From: an uncultured Bacteroidales bacterium | GTDB taxonomy: Bacteria > Bacteroidota > Bacteroidia > Bacteroidales > Muribaculaceae | Reading direction: 5' to 3' | Assembly: GCA_902774055.1 (NCBI GenBank) | Contig: CACYGX010000012.1 | Coordinates: forward strand, 1-64,000 | DNA length: 64,000 nt | In this document: in pieces, positions 16,387 through 24,254 of the stretch | Position numbering within the stretch: position 1 is the first letter of the stretch | How the letters are laid out: every line of letters begins with the position of its first letter | Position numbers and translations under genes: made by a program | The notes under the pieces: generated by a model | What the model saw: only the letters and a program-made list of their open reading frames with translations | Database searches by the model: none | Told to the model about the DNA's origin: nothing

Positions 16387-16535
16387 ATTTTTCATCAGGA
16401 CAAAAAATCGATGCCGTGAGGCATGAGGTTATTGTTAGAAGGTTAAGATTTAGTTTTAAGGTTTATGTTAATGGTATTAGAGGTTAATTAGATTTTTTTC
16501 AAATGATCCGCGGCGTGAGTCGGGGATTTTTTTTT
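16387..16535 (+). ncRNA. Candidate structured small RNA, about 150 nt
   Basis: The segment has its own -7 box (16373-16380). It carries a 5' hairpin (CGATTTTT pairing with AAAAATCG), a second hairpin ATGCC-GTGA-GGCAT, a purine-rich middle with recurring AGGTT, and a 3' hairpin at 16506-16527 (ATCC, G/G mismatch, CGGC-GTGA-GTCG, GGAT) followed by nine T residues. That is the layout of an independently transcribed small RNA or a leader RNA. I cannot match it to a known family with confidence. 6S-like RNA or a Bacteroidales-specific RNA are possibilities. Very short reading frames (MRLLLEG) are present but not convincing. Confidence 0.55.
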
Positions 16536-16604
16536 AACGATATATCAGTTGGTCTTGAAAGTTTTTTTAATGCGTTTTTCGCGAATTAACCAAAGCTTTG
16601 TACC

Positions 16605-16954
16605 ATTCGTAATGTATTAGATAAATTCGTGTAACCCATTGGCGGAATTATTTGAATAAGTAGTGACTGCGTGAAAAAGTAGAGTTGACTTACTGATGGC
16701 AAAAACGCCCAAAGGGCGGTCATTTGAATCACCCACGGGATCGCAATACTATCTCCGTCGCTGTAAGCGACCCCGATTGTGCCAGTCCAAAATGGTGGGG
16801 TCGCCTTCAGCGACTGTTCACGTTTCAACACACCCCCGATGAATCAGCCACCTTCGCATTGCTCAGTTGCCTGATTTATCGGGGGTTATCCATAGGCCAC
16901 CCTTCGGGTGACAATTGACTGGCAATTCGTAATGTATCAGATAAATTCGTGTAA
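16605..16954. repeat. Hairpin-rich element bounded by 30-bp direct repeats
   Basis: A 30-bp sequence beginning ATTCGTAATGTATTAG at 16605-16634 recurs at 16925-16954 with one mismatch. Between the copies are four hairpins: CGCCC-AAA-GGGCG (16706-16718), an 18-bp arm pair 16757-16774/16797-16814 with two mismatches, a 15-bp pair 16833-16847/16871-16885 with one G-U, and CACCC-TTC-GGGTG (16898-16910). No convincing gene is present. The rest of the 16142-17000 gap outside this element and the small RNA shows nothing I can name. Confidence 0.75.
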
Positions 16955-16999
16955 TTCGCATTAGCCCCGAAGGGTCTACTGCCAGATCACTGCCTTTAT

Positions 17000-18106
17000 T
17001 TATTCTTTGAAGTCGTCGCCCATCAGTTCTTTGAGCTGGTTGTACAATGTGCGTTTCATGCCCTTGTGGAGCGGGGTTTGCAGGCCGTCAAAGTCAGGTC
17101 TTGAATTGGCCTCAATGACTTCAAGGTCGCCGTTCTCCAGAATGGCGATATCCCATCCGATGAAGAAGTGCTTCACCTTGGGGGCCGCATTCAGGCACAA
17201 TGCAGTGATTTTGTCCCAGAATGGGATAGGAAATCCCTTGAACTGTATCTTGGAGTCGGGATGGCACAGGTGGTGTTTCCCCTCGGTGTCGATGCCGTCA
17301 CTCTCGATAATTCCCGTATTGATGTCAATCTGGGCATACAGTCCGCCGGCATGGGTGTTGTCAACCACGGTGCCGCCGCATCCCACGCGCAACATGCCGC
17401 CAAACAGCAGCGCCCGTCCATTATAGGACACGGTCATGACACGAACGGTGTTCAGCGATGCGGGATGGAAGGCTTGGGTGACATGGTAACCCGTGATGCA
17501 CTCTTCGACCACGGTCAATTCTTTGACACATTTATCATACAGTTCCCTCACTTGTGGCCCTTCCTGCTTGTTGACCTTGTAGATGCCGATGCCCCATGAT
17601 GTGTCGTGGGGTTTCATGATGCAATCACTGGAGGAGAGCAGGTCGGCGAACTCCTCGAATGTGGATTCCGGGGCATAGAGCCACCGGCGGTGGCACAGGC
17701 CTAGAGAAGTGGCAAAGCGCAGGAATTTCTCTTTGTCCTTGAGCAACTCCATGTGGTCGTGCTCGGGATACTTCATGCGCAGCTTGAGCACCAGCGCATG
17801 GTAATCGACGTAGGACAGGAACTCTTCCCGCTCGGCTTTGGTCTTTTGATACAAGTTGTACTGGTACAGGTACTCAGACAAGTTCATGTGCTGCGTGTGG
17901 TTAGCCTCGATGAAGCCCTCGCGTGAAGCCCCTTCTGGCAGATCCATGCCATTGTCAATGAGTTGAAGCCCCTCTCGCAGGGCGTCGCGGGATTTCTTGA
18001 CTTTCAATAGGTAAGCCGCTAGGGATGGGCAAGCATGGAAAACCTTATCTACCAACTTGGAAGCCGATTTATTGTGCCTGAGGCGTTGTGCGAACTGCAT
18101 GAACAT
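17000..18106 (-). CDS. ATP-grasp protein of the sugar-transfer-associated type
   Basis: The protein of about 368 aa resembles the ATPgrasp_ST family found near capsule and exopolysaccharide genes. Visible ATP-grasp features are IMKPHDTSWGIGIYKV (about residue 165), the VVEECI segment, LNTVRVMTVSYNGR, and the late metal-binding part FIGWDIAILENGDLEVIEANSRPDFDGLQ. ATP-grasp enzymes join a carboxylate to an amine or thiol via an acyl-phosphate. The substrate here is unknown. A TATCTTTG box at 18139-18146 lies inside the longest frame (start 18181), so the real start is ATG 18106 (or 18100). It is a single gene with no glycan cluster around it. Confidence 0.85.
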   Translation of the reverse strand: MFMQFAQRLRHNKSASKLVDKVFHACPSLAAYLLKVKKSRDALREGLQLIDNGMDLPEGASREGFIEANHTQHMNLSEYLYQYNLYQKTKAEREEFLSYVDYHALVLKLRMKYPEHDHMELLKDKEKFLRFATSLGLCHRRWLYAPESTFEEFADLLSSSDCIMKPHDTSWGIGIYKVNKQEGPQVRELYDKCVKELTVVEECITGYHVTQAFHPASLNTVRVMTVSYNGRALLFGGMLRVGCGGTVVDNTHAGGLYAQIDINTGIIESDGIDTEGKHHLCHPDSKIQFKGFPIPFWDKITALCLNAAPKVKHFFIGWDIAILENGDLEVIEANSRPDFDGLQTPLHKGMKRTLYNQLKELMGDDFKE

Positions 18107-18138
18107 AGTTGTAGTCTTGTCGGAGTTTTTATACGCTG

Positions 18139-18146
18139 CAAAGATA
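18139..18146 (-). promoter_or_regulatory. -7 box TATCTTTG for the ATP-grasp gene
   Basis: CAAAGATA on the plus strand, 33 bp upstream of ATG 18106. It rules out the longer frame. Confidence 0.7.
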
Positions 18147-18298
18147 GTGCAAGCCGAGTACAAAAAAAAGAATTCATTCATTTTTAATTACATTGCTGTC
18201 TCAAATGGTGTGCTTTCACTCCCCGCACAGCCTTAATCTTTTAACAATATATGTGTTAAATTAACGTGATTTTCACGCGTGGGTGTTAGGTAAAGATG

Positions 18299-18306
18299 TA
18301 TTTTTG
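18299..18306 (+). promoter_or_regulatory. -7 box TATTTTTG for the moxR-bat operon
   Basis: The TAnnTTTG match lies 52 bp before the moxR ATG at 18359. Confidence 0.6.
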
Positions 18307-18358
18307 CACCTTGTAATTTAGCATTTTGATAGACATTATATTGAAAAACAATATTGTT

Positions 18359-19354
18359 ATGGCAGAAACAGTCAATATCAGGGAGTTAAATGACCTGATT
18401 GCAAGTAAAAGTAATTTTGTAAATCTCATTCGTCAGGGTATGGACCAGACGATTGTGGGCCAGAAGCATCTCGTGGATTCGTTACTTATCGCGTTGCTCG
18501 CCAACGGGCATGTATTGCTCGAGGGTGTACCCGGTCTTGCTAAGACCAAGGCCATCAGCACACTGGCATCGCTGATTGACGCACGCTTCTCCCGCATCCA
18601 GTTCACCCCCGACTTGCTTCCCGCCGACGTGGTGGGTACCATGATCTACAGTATCAAGAAGGAGCAGTTCGAGGTCAAGAAGGGCCCGGTATTTGCCAAC
18701 TTTGTTCTTGCCGACGAGATCAACCGTGCCCCTGCCAAGGTGCAGAGCGCCTTGCTCGAGGCCATGCAGGAGCGCCAGGTGACCATCGGCGAGCAGACCT
18801 TTAAACTTGACGACCCCTTCCTGGTGCTTGCAACACAGAACCCCATCGAGCAGGAGGGCACCTATCCCTTGCCCGAGGCTCAGGTGGATCGTTTCTTGAT
18901 GAAAGTTATCATCGGTTATCCCAGCAAGAGCGAGGAGAGCGACATCATCAAGATGAACATCGCTCCCGATCCCGTTGCAGTGCGTCCGATGCTGACTCCC
19001 GCCGACATCATCGACACCCGCAAGGTCGTCCAGCAGATCTATATCGACGAGAAAATCCAGAAGTATATTGTTGACATCGTGTTCGCCACCCGCTTCCCGG
19101 GTGACTACGGCATGAATGACTTGAAGAGCATGATCTCGTTTGGCGGTTCGCCACGTGCTTCTATCAATATGGCACTGGCGTCGAGGGCCTATGCCTTCCT
19201 GCGCAACCGCGGCTACGTCATCCCCGAGGACGTGCGCGCCGTGTGCCACGATGTGATGCGTCACCGCCTGGGCTTGTCCTACGAGGCCGAGGCCAACAAT
19301 ATCACTGCCGATGAGATCATCAGCAACATCCTGGACAAGATTGCAGTACCTTAA
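18359..19354 (+). CDS. moxR: MoxR family AAA+ ATPase
   Basis: This 331-aa cytosolic AAA+ ATPase is the usual first gene of Bacteroides bat operons. MoxR proteins act as chaperones for VWA-domain partners. Motifs: Walker A GVPGLAKTK near residue 56, Walker B LADEINRAP near 118, sensor-1 ATQNP near 160 and a sensor-2 region around GGSPRASINMALA near 263. ATG 18359 (MAETVNIREL) is preferred over a longer non-ATG start. It heads a same-strand run of eight genes ending at 26863. Confidence 0.93.
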   Translation: MAETVNIRELNDLIASKSNFVNLIRQGMDQTIVGQKHLVDSLLIALLANGHVLLEGVPGLAKTKAISTLASLIDARFSRIQFTPDLLPADVVGTMIYSIKKEQFEVKKGPVFANFVLADEINRAPAKVQSALLEAMQERQVTIGEQTFKLDDPFLVLATQNPIEQEGTYPLPEAQVDRFLMKVIIGYPSKSEESDIIKMNIAPDPVAVRPMLTPADIIDTRKVVQQIYIDEKIQKYIVDIVFATRFPGDYGMNDLKSMISFGGSPRASINMALASRAYAFLRNRGYVIPEDVRAVCHDVMRHRLGLSYEAEANNITADEIISNILDKIAVP

Positions 19355-19357
19355 AAT

Positions 19358-19378
19358 GAAGTTAGAAGTTAGGTGTTA
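19358..19378. repeat. Short heptanucleotide repeat (3 units)
   Basis: GAAGTTA, GAAGTTA, GGTGTTA in the gap between moxR and the DUF58 gene. The 7-bp period is the same as other intergenic repeats in this window, but the unit differs. Confidence 0.6.
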
Positions 19379-19434
19379 GGCGAGATTGCTCACCATGGTA
19401 ATCCATGCCAACATCTCAAAACTTAAAACCATAG

Positions 19435-20310
19435 ATGGATACTAACGAACTGCTACGCAAGGTCCGCAAGATAGAAATCAAAACCAAGGGCCTGTCGCAG
19501 AACATATTTGCTGGTGAATACCACTCGGCCTTCAAGGGCAGGGGAATGACCTTCAGCGAGGTGCGCGAGTACCAGTATGGTGACGACGTGCGCGACATCG
19601 ACTGGAATGTCACCGCGAGGTATAACCGCCCCTATGTCAAGGTCTATGAGGAGGAACGCGAGCTCACCGTGATGCTACTGGTTGACGTCAGCGGCAGCAA
19701 GGACTTTGGCGCTGTGGGTATCGCCAAGCGCGAGATGATGGCCGAAATCGGTGCCACCATAGCGTTCTCGGCCATCCAGAACAACGATAAGGTGGGAGTC
19801 ATCTTCTTCAGCGACAAGGTGGAGAAATTCATCCCGCCCAAGAAGGGGCGTAAGCACATTCTGCTCGTCATCCGAGAGTTGCTCGACTTCCAGCCCACTG
19901 GCACTGGCACAGACATCAACATGGTGCTGGAGTACATGACCGGCGCCTTGAAGAAACGGTGCACGACCTTCCTGGTGAGCGACTTCATCGATGAGCACGA
20001 TTACAGCAAGTCGTTGTCTATCGCCAATCACAAGCATGACGTTATCGCGGTGCAGGTCTATGACAAGCGTGATGCGCAGTTGCCCGATGTGGGCCTGATG
20101 CGCATGCGTGATATCGAGCGTGGCACCCTCAAGTGGGTCAACACCAGCAGCAAGCGCGTGCGTGATGCCTACAGCCGCTGGTGGTACAACCAGCAGCAGG
20201 CTGTCAACGGCACGCTGCAGCGCTGTAACGTCGATATGGCCAGCGTGGCAACCGACGAGGACTACGTGACTGCCCTGATGGGACTGTTTAAAAATCGGGG
20301 AGTCAGATAA
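19435..20310 (+). CDS. DUF58 domain protein of the bat operon
   Basis: The 291-aa protein is a DUF58/VWA-like protein. It has the family's GRGMTFSEVREYQYGDDVRDIDWNVTARY signature near residues 38-65 and a MIDAS-type DVSGS near residue 82. It has no signal peptide or membrane segment and is presumably cytosolic, working with MoxR. In bat operons the DUF58 gene lies between moxR and batA, as here. The 80-bp gap to moxR holds heptad repeats but no clear promoter. Confidence 0.92.
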   Translation: MDTNELLRKVRKIEIKTKGLSQNIFAGEYHSAFKGRGMTFSEVREYQYGDDVRDIDWNVTARYNRPYVKVYEEERELTVMLLVDVSGSKDFGAVGIAKREMMAEIGATIAFSAIQNNDKVGVIFFSDKVEKFIPPKKGRKHILLVIRELLDFQPTGTGTDINMVLEYMTGALKKRCTTFLVSDFIDEHDYSKSLSIANHKHDVIAVQVYDKRDAQLPDVGLMRMRDIERGTLKWVNTSSKRVRDAYSRWWYNQQQAVNGTLQRCNVDMASVATDEDYVTALMGLFKNRGVR

Positions 20311-20344
20311 TAACCAGAATCTAGAGACAAGAAACAAATAGTAA

Positions 20345-21301
20345 ATGTCACAGAACGTGAGACATATCGTGATGACCGCTATTGTGCTGCTGGCAGCTAC
20401 AGCCACGGCATGGGGCGGTAACATCACATTCAAGGCCAAACTCGACAGTGCCACACTGCTCATGGGCAAAACCACGACATTGCATCTCGAGATCACTCAG
20501 GATAAGGATGCCCGCGGTTTTTTCCCCAATGAGCAACTGGACACCCTCAGCGCGATGATTGAGATTGCTGAGCGCCCCGCTGCCGACACGACCGACTTGG
20601 GGAACAATCGCATCCAGATCAACCGCGACCTCATCATCCAGAGTTTTGACTCGGGCATGTGGATCATCAAGCCCATCCCCTATGTGATTCATGGAGATAC
20701 CGCTTATTGCAACCAACTCACCTTGAAGGTCCTTCCTGTTGATGTGAGCCAGATGAAGGATATCCACGACATCAAGCCTGTCGAGGACGTGCCCTTCAGC
20801 CTCTTTGATTGGCTGCCAGACTACTGGTGGGCATGGTTGCTGGGATTGCTGCTCATCGCAGCAGGCATCTGGGCTTATCACAAGTATTACAAGAAAGGCA
20901 TCAATCCGTTGAAGCCTAGCAAGAAACGTCTGCCGCCCTACGAGGAGGCGATGATTAACCTGCAGAACCTCAAGGCTGCCCAATTGTGGCAGAAGGGTCA
21001 GGAAAAGGAATATTTCACAGGTCTGACCGACATCCTGAGGGTGTATATCGACCGCCGATTCGGCATCAATGCCGTGGAGATGACCTCATCGCAGATTATC
21101 GACACGCTGAAGAAAAACGATGAGACCAAGGCGGTGAACGAGCAACTGGAGATGATTCTTGAGGTTGCTGACATCGTGAAGTTTGCCAACGCCCGTCCGC
21201 TGGCTGATGACAATGAGGTCGCTTACCAGCGTGCTGTGAACTTTGTCGAGGCCACGAGGCCTGTCGAACAACCCGAAAAGAAGGAGGAGGTGAAGAAATG
21301 A
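20345..21301 (+). CDS. Bat operon membrane protein, DUF4381/BatD-N-like
   Basis: This 318-aa protein has a signal peptide (to about residue 24), a beta-rich periplasmic domain (NITFKAKLDSATLLMGKTTTLHLEITQD), one transmembrane helix near residue 160 (WWAWLLGLLLIAAGIWAYH) and a cytosolic helical domain (YFTGLTDILRVYIDRRFGINAVEMTSSQII), as in proteins often annotated in Bacteroides bat operons. Its last codons overlap the batA start by 4 bp (ATGA), so the two are translationally coupled. Role: an envelope component of the Bat complex, mechanism unknown. Confidence 0.85.
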   Translation: MSQNVRHIVMTAIVLLAATATAWGGNITFKAKLDSATLLMGKTTTLHLEITQDKDARGFFPNEQLDTLSAMIEIAERPAADTTDLGNNRIQINRDLIIQSFDSGMWIIKPIPYVIHGDTAYCNQLTLKVLPVDVSQMKDIHDIKPVEDVPFSLFDWLPDYWWAWLLGLLLIAAGIWAYHKYYKKGINPLKPSKKRLPPYEEAMINLQNLKAAQLWQKGQEKEYFTGLTDILRVYIDRRFGINAVEMTSSQIIDTLKKNDETKAVNEQLEMILEVADIVKFANARPLADDNEVAYQRAVNFVEATRPVEQPEKKEEVKK

Positions 21302-22293
21302 TGAATCTTGCTCATCCCGGATTGCTGTGGCTGTTGCCGGTGTTGTTGATACCGCTCATCGCCTGGTATATCTATAGCCAAGACAAGAACGAGCCCGAAA
21401 TGAACGTCTCGTCAACACGGGCTTTTGATGGCATGGGTACCAGCTGGAAGTTATGGCTCAAGCATCTGTCATTTGCGCTCAAGTTGGGTGCTCTGGCATG
21501 CCTCATCGTTATCCTGTGCCGCCCGCAGACCAAGGACAGTTGGTCCACCAGCGATGTGGAGGGTACTGATATCGTCTTGGCTCTGGACGTGTCCACCAGT
21601 ATGCTTGCCAAGGATTTCTCTCCCAACCGCTTCGAGAGCGCTAAGCGTGTGGCCACCCAGTTTGTCAGTGGACGCGACCACGACAACATCGGTCTGGTGC
21701 TTTTTGCCGGTGAGAGTTTCACCCAGGTCCCCATGACCATGGACAATGCGACCCTGATCAATGCCATCGCCCAAACCGAGATGGGCGCGCTGGAAGATGG
21801 TACTGCCATTGGCGACGGCATCGCTACTGCCATCAACCGCATTCGTGACGGCAAAGCCAAGAGCAAAAGCATTATCCTGCTCACCGATGGCTCTAACAAC
21901 ACGGGTGTTGTGGCTCCTAATACCGCTGCCGATATCGCCCGCAAGTATGGCATTAAGATTTACACCATCGGCGTGGGCAGCAACGGGACGGCTGAATATC
22001 CAGTCGCCATCGACTATGCTGGCAATATCCAGTACCAACGCATGCCCGTCGTCATTGACGAGACCACGTTGAAGAATATCGCTGCCACCACGGGCGGAAA
22101 ATACTTCCGTGCCACCTCGGGCAATGTGCTGAGCAATATCTTTAAGGAAATCGACCAGTTGGAGAAAACCCACATGGACGTGCAGCGTTTTACTCACACC
22201 GAGGACCATTATGAGCCGTGGGCAATGCTCTTGCTGGCATTGTTGCTGCTGAGTCTGTTGCTGGATTACACGTTATTGAGGCACATCCCTTAA
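21298..22293 (+). CDS. batA: Aerotolerance protein BatA (VWA domain)
   Basis: The 331-aa protein has an N-terminal membrane segment (LLWLLPVLLIPLIAWYI), a second helix near residue 60, a VWA domain with MIDAS DVSTS near residue 97 and TDGSNN near 197, and a C-terminal helix (WAMLLLALLLLSLLLDYTLL). BatA and BatB are paralogous inner-membrane VWA proteins linked to oxygen tolerance and stress in Bacteroides. It overlaps the upstream gene and is 12 bp from batB. Confidence 0.93.
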   Translation: MMNLAHPGLLWLLPVLLIPLIAWYIYSQDKNEPEMNVSSTRAFDGMGTSWKLWLKHLSFALKLGALACLIVILCRPQTKDSWSTSDVEGTDIVLALDVSTSMLAKDFSPNRFESAKRVATQFVSGRDHDNIGLVLFAGESFTQVPMTMDNATLINAIAQTEMGALEDGTAIGDGIATAINRIRDGKAKSKSIILLTDGSNNTGVVAPNTAADIARKYGIKIYTIGVGSNGTAEYPVAIDYAGNIQYQRMPVVIDETTLKNIAATTGGKYFRATSGNVLSNIFKEIDQLEKTHMDVQRFTHTEDHYEPWAMLLLALLLLSLLLDYTLLRHIP

Positions 22294-22305
22294 AAAGAAG
22301 AAACT

Positions 22306-23397
22306 ATGATCAATTTTGCTCATCCGCAATATTTCTATTTACTGCTGCTCCTGCCGGCATTGGTACTGCTGTTCCTGTGGAACCGACGTGACCGCAGTCG
22401 CCGCTTGCAGCGTTACGGAAAGCGTGCGTCCATCGAGCCGTTGATGCCCGAAGTGTCGCGTTACAAGCCATGGATACGCCTGGTGCTGGAGCTGCTGTTG
22501 CTCACGATGGTCATCGTGGTGCTGGCGCGCCCCCGTGCCGGTTCCAACAAGACAACCACCCAGGTGCACGGCATCGAGGTTATGGTTGCCGTCGATGTTT
22601 CCAACTCGATGAACGCATCGAGTACCGATAATCCTCAGGATGTGAGTCGCTTGCAGCGCTCCAAGATGATACTGCAGAAACTGATAGACCGCTTGGATAA
22701 TAACAAAGTGGGTCTCATCGTGTTTGCAGGCAATGCCTACATGCAGATGCCCATGACGAGCGATGCGGCCTCGGCTAAGTTGTTCCTCAACGGCATCAAC
22801 ACCAATATGGTGCCCACCCAGGGAACCGCCATCGGCGCTGCCATCAATCTGGCTCTCAACGGCTTTTCCCAGAGCAAAAAGTCGCAGAAGGCCATCATCA
22901 TCATCACCGATGGTGAGAACTTTGAGGACGATGCCGTCAGTGCCGCCAAGAATGCCGCAAAACTGGGTGTTCACGTTTATGTCATCGGTGTGGGTTCCAC
23001 AACAGGTGCCCCCATTCCTGTCGAGGGCGGTTATCTGACCGATGATAGCGGTAATCCCGTGACCACCTACCTCAACGAGAAGATGGCTCAGGAGATTGCT
23101 GACGCTGGCGACGGTGTGTATATTTCGGGAACAGCATCCGATGCCGTCTCCACGCTACAGGAGACGCTGGACAAACTTGCTAAGAGCGATTTGGCCGTTG
23201 TTTCTTACACCCAGCACGACGAGCAATTCCCGGTATTTGCCACGATAGCCCTGCTATTGTTGTTGGGCCTGCTGCTGTTGCTCGAGCGCAAGAACCCGTG
23301 GCTCAAGAGGTATAATTTCTTTACTAAGGACAAGAAGGAGAATTTCGTTAAAGATGAAACCGTTAAGGATAAGAAAAACGATGAGAAGCAGCAGTAG
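22306..23397 (+). CDS. batB: Aerotolerance protein BatB (VWA domain)
   Basis: The 363-aa paralogue of BatA has two N-terminal helices (FYLLLLLPALVLLFLW and LVLELLLLTMVIVVLA), a VWA domain with MIDAS DVSNSMN near residue 100 and ITDGENF near 203, a C-terminal helix (FATIALLLLLGLLLLL), and a short Lys-rich tail (KDKKENFVKDE). The end overlaps batC by 17 bp. Confidence 0.93.
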   Translation: MINFAHPQYFYLLLLLPALVLLFLWNRRDRSRRLQRYGKRASIEPLMPEVSRYKPWIRLVLELLLLTMVIVVLARPRAGSNKTTTQVHGIEVMVAVDVSNSMNASSTDNPQDVSRLQRSKMILQKLIDRLDNNKVGLIVFAGNAYMQMPMTSDAASAKLFLNGINTNMVPTQGTAIGAAINLALNGFSQSKKSQKAIIIITDGENFEDDAVSAAKNAAKLGVHVYVIGVGSTTGAPIPVEGGYLTDDSGNPVTTYLNEKMAQEIADAGDGVYISGTASDAVSTLQETLDKLAKSDLAVVSYTQHDEQFPVFATIALLLLLGLLLLLERKNPWLKRYNFFTKDKKENFVKDETVKDKKNDEKQQ

Positions 23398-24226
23398 GCA
23401 GTTGCTCCTGTTGTTGATTGTCGTGTCAACGATGGGTTTTACTGTTCAAGCCCAGAGCAAGGCTCCCAAGATGACCAAGCAGGAGAGGGTTTGCCTGCGT
23501 AATGGCAATAAACTCTATGAGCAGAAACGTTATGCCGAGGCCGAGGTCGAGTACAAGAAGGCCCTACAGGCTAATCCCAATAGCGAAAAGGCGCAGTTCA
23601 ACCTTGCCACTGCCTACATGCGCCAGGGTAGTGTGACGGCCCAGCAGGACGATAAGAACAATCCGATGAACCAAGCCGAAGGCATCCTGACCAATCTGGC
23701 CAAGGGTGCACAGGACAAGCAACTGCGCGGCAAGGCTGCTTATGACCTGGGCAATATTGCCTATGGCCGCCAACAGTATGACCAGGCGGTAGAGTGCTAT
23801 AAACAGGCTTTGCGCTGCAATCCTAATGATGAGCATGCGCGTCACAACCTGCGCTTGGCCCAGCTCAAGAAGCAGCAACAGGATAAGAACAAAGACAAGA
23901 ATAAGGACAATCAAGACAAGAATCAAGACAAGGACAAGCAGAATCAAGATCAAAATAAGGACCAGAATAAGGACCAAAACAAGGACCAGCAAGATCAGAA
24001 TAAAGATCAACAAGATCAGAACCAAAACAAACAGAATCAAGATAACCAGCAGAATCAACAACAGAACCAGCAACAAAAACAGGAGCAAGGCGGCATGAGC
24101 CAGCAAAATGCCGAACAGGTGCTCAAGGCCATGCAGGATCGCGAACGAGCCACTCAGCAGCGCATCAACGCTCAACAGGCTCAGCAGCAACGACATGAGC
24201 GCCGCCGTACCAACAAAAAGTGGTAA
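23381..24226 (+). CDS. batC: Aerotolerance protein BatC (TPR, low-complexity tail)
   Basis: This protein of about 281 aa has a signal peptide (LLLLLIVVSTMGFTVQAQ) and TPR repeats (NKLYEQKRYAEAEVEYKKALQANP and KAAYDLGNIAYGRQQYDQAVECYKQALRCNP). From about residue 165 it becomes a low-complexity run of Lys, Asp, Asn and Gln, then a Gln/Arg-rich end. The DNA in the tail is an imperfect minisatellite of AAGGACCAGAAT-like units. ATG 23381 is chosen because it overlaps the batB stop and starts the signal peptide. TPRs probably scaffold the Bat complex. Confidence 0.9.
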   Translation: MRSSSRQLLLLLIVVSTMGFTVQAQSKAPKMTKQERVCLRNGNKLYEQKRYAEAEVEYKKALQANPNSEKAQFNLATAYMRQGSVTAQQDDKNNPMNQAEGILTNLAKGAQDKQLRGKAAYDLGNIAYGRQQYDQAVECYKQALRCNPNDEHARHNLRLAQLKKQQQDKNKDKNKDNQDKNQDKDKQNQDQNKDQNKDQNKDQQDQNKDQQDQNQNKQNQDNQQNQQQNQQQKQEQGGMSQQNAEQVLKAMQDRERATQQRINAQQAQQQRHERRRTNKKW

Positions 24227-24254
24227 CTGGTTTTTGACTACTGGCAACTGAAAA

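Noticed and set aside
16586-16831. Minus-strand frame of 81 codons in the non-coding gap
   Set aside because: It crosses the hairpin arms and one direct repeat, has no promoter at a suitable place, and looks like a by-product of the structured element.
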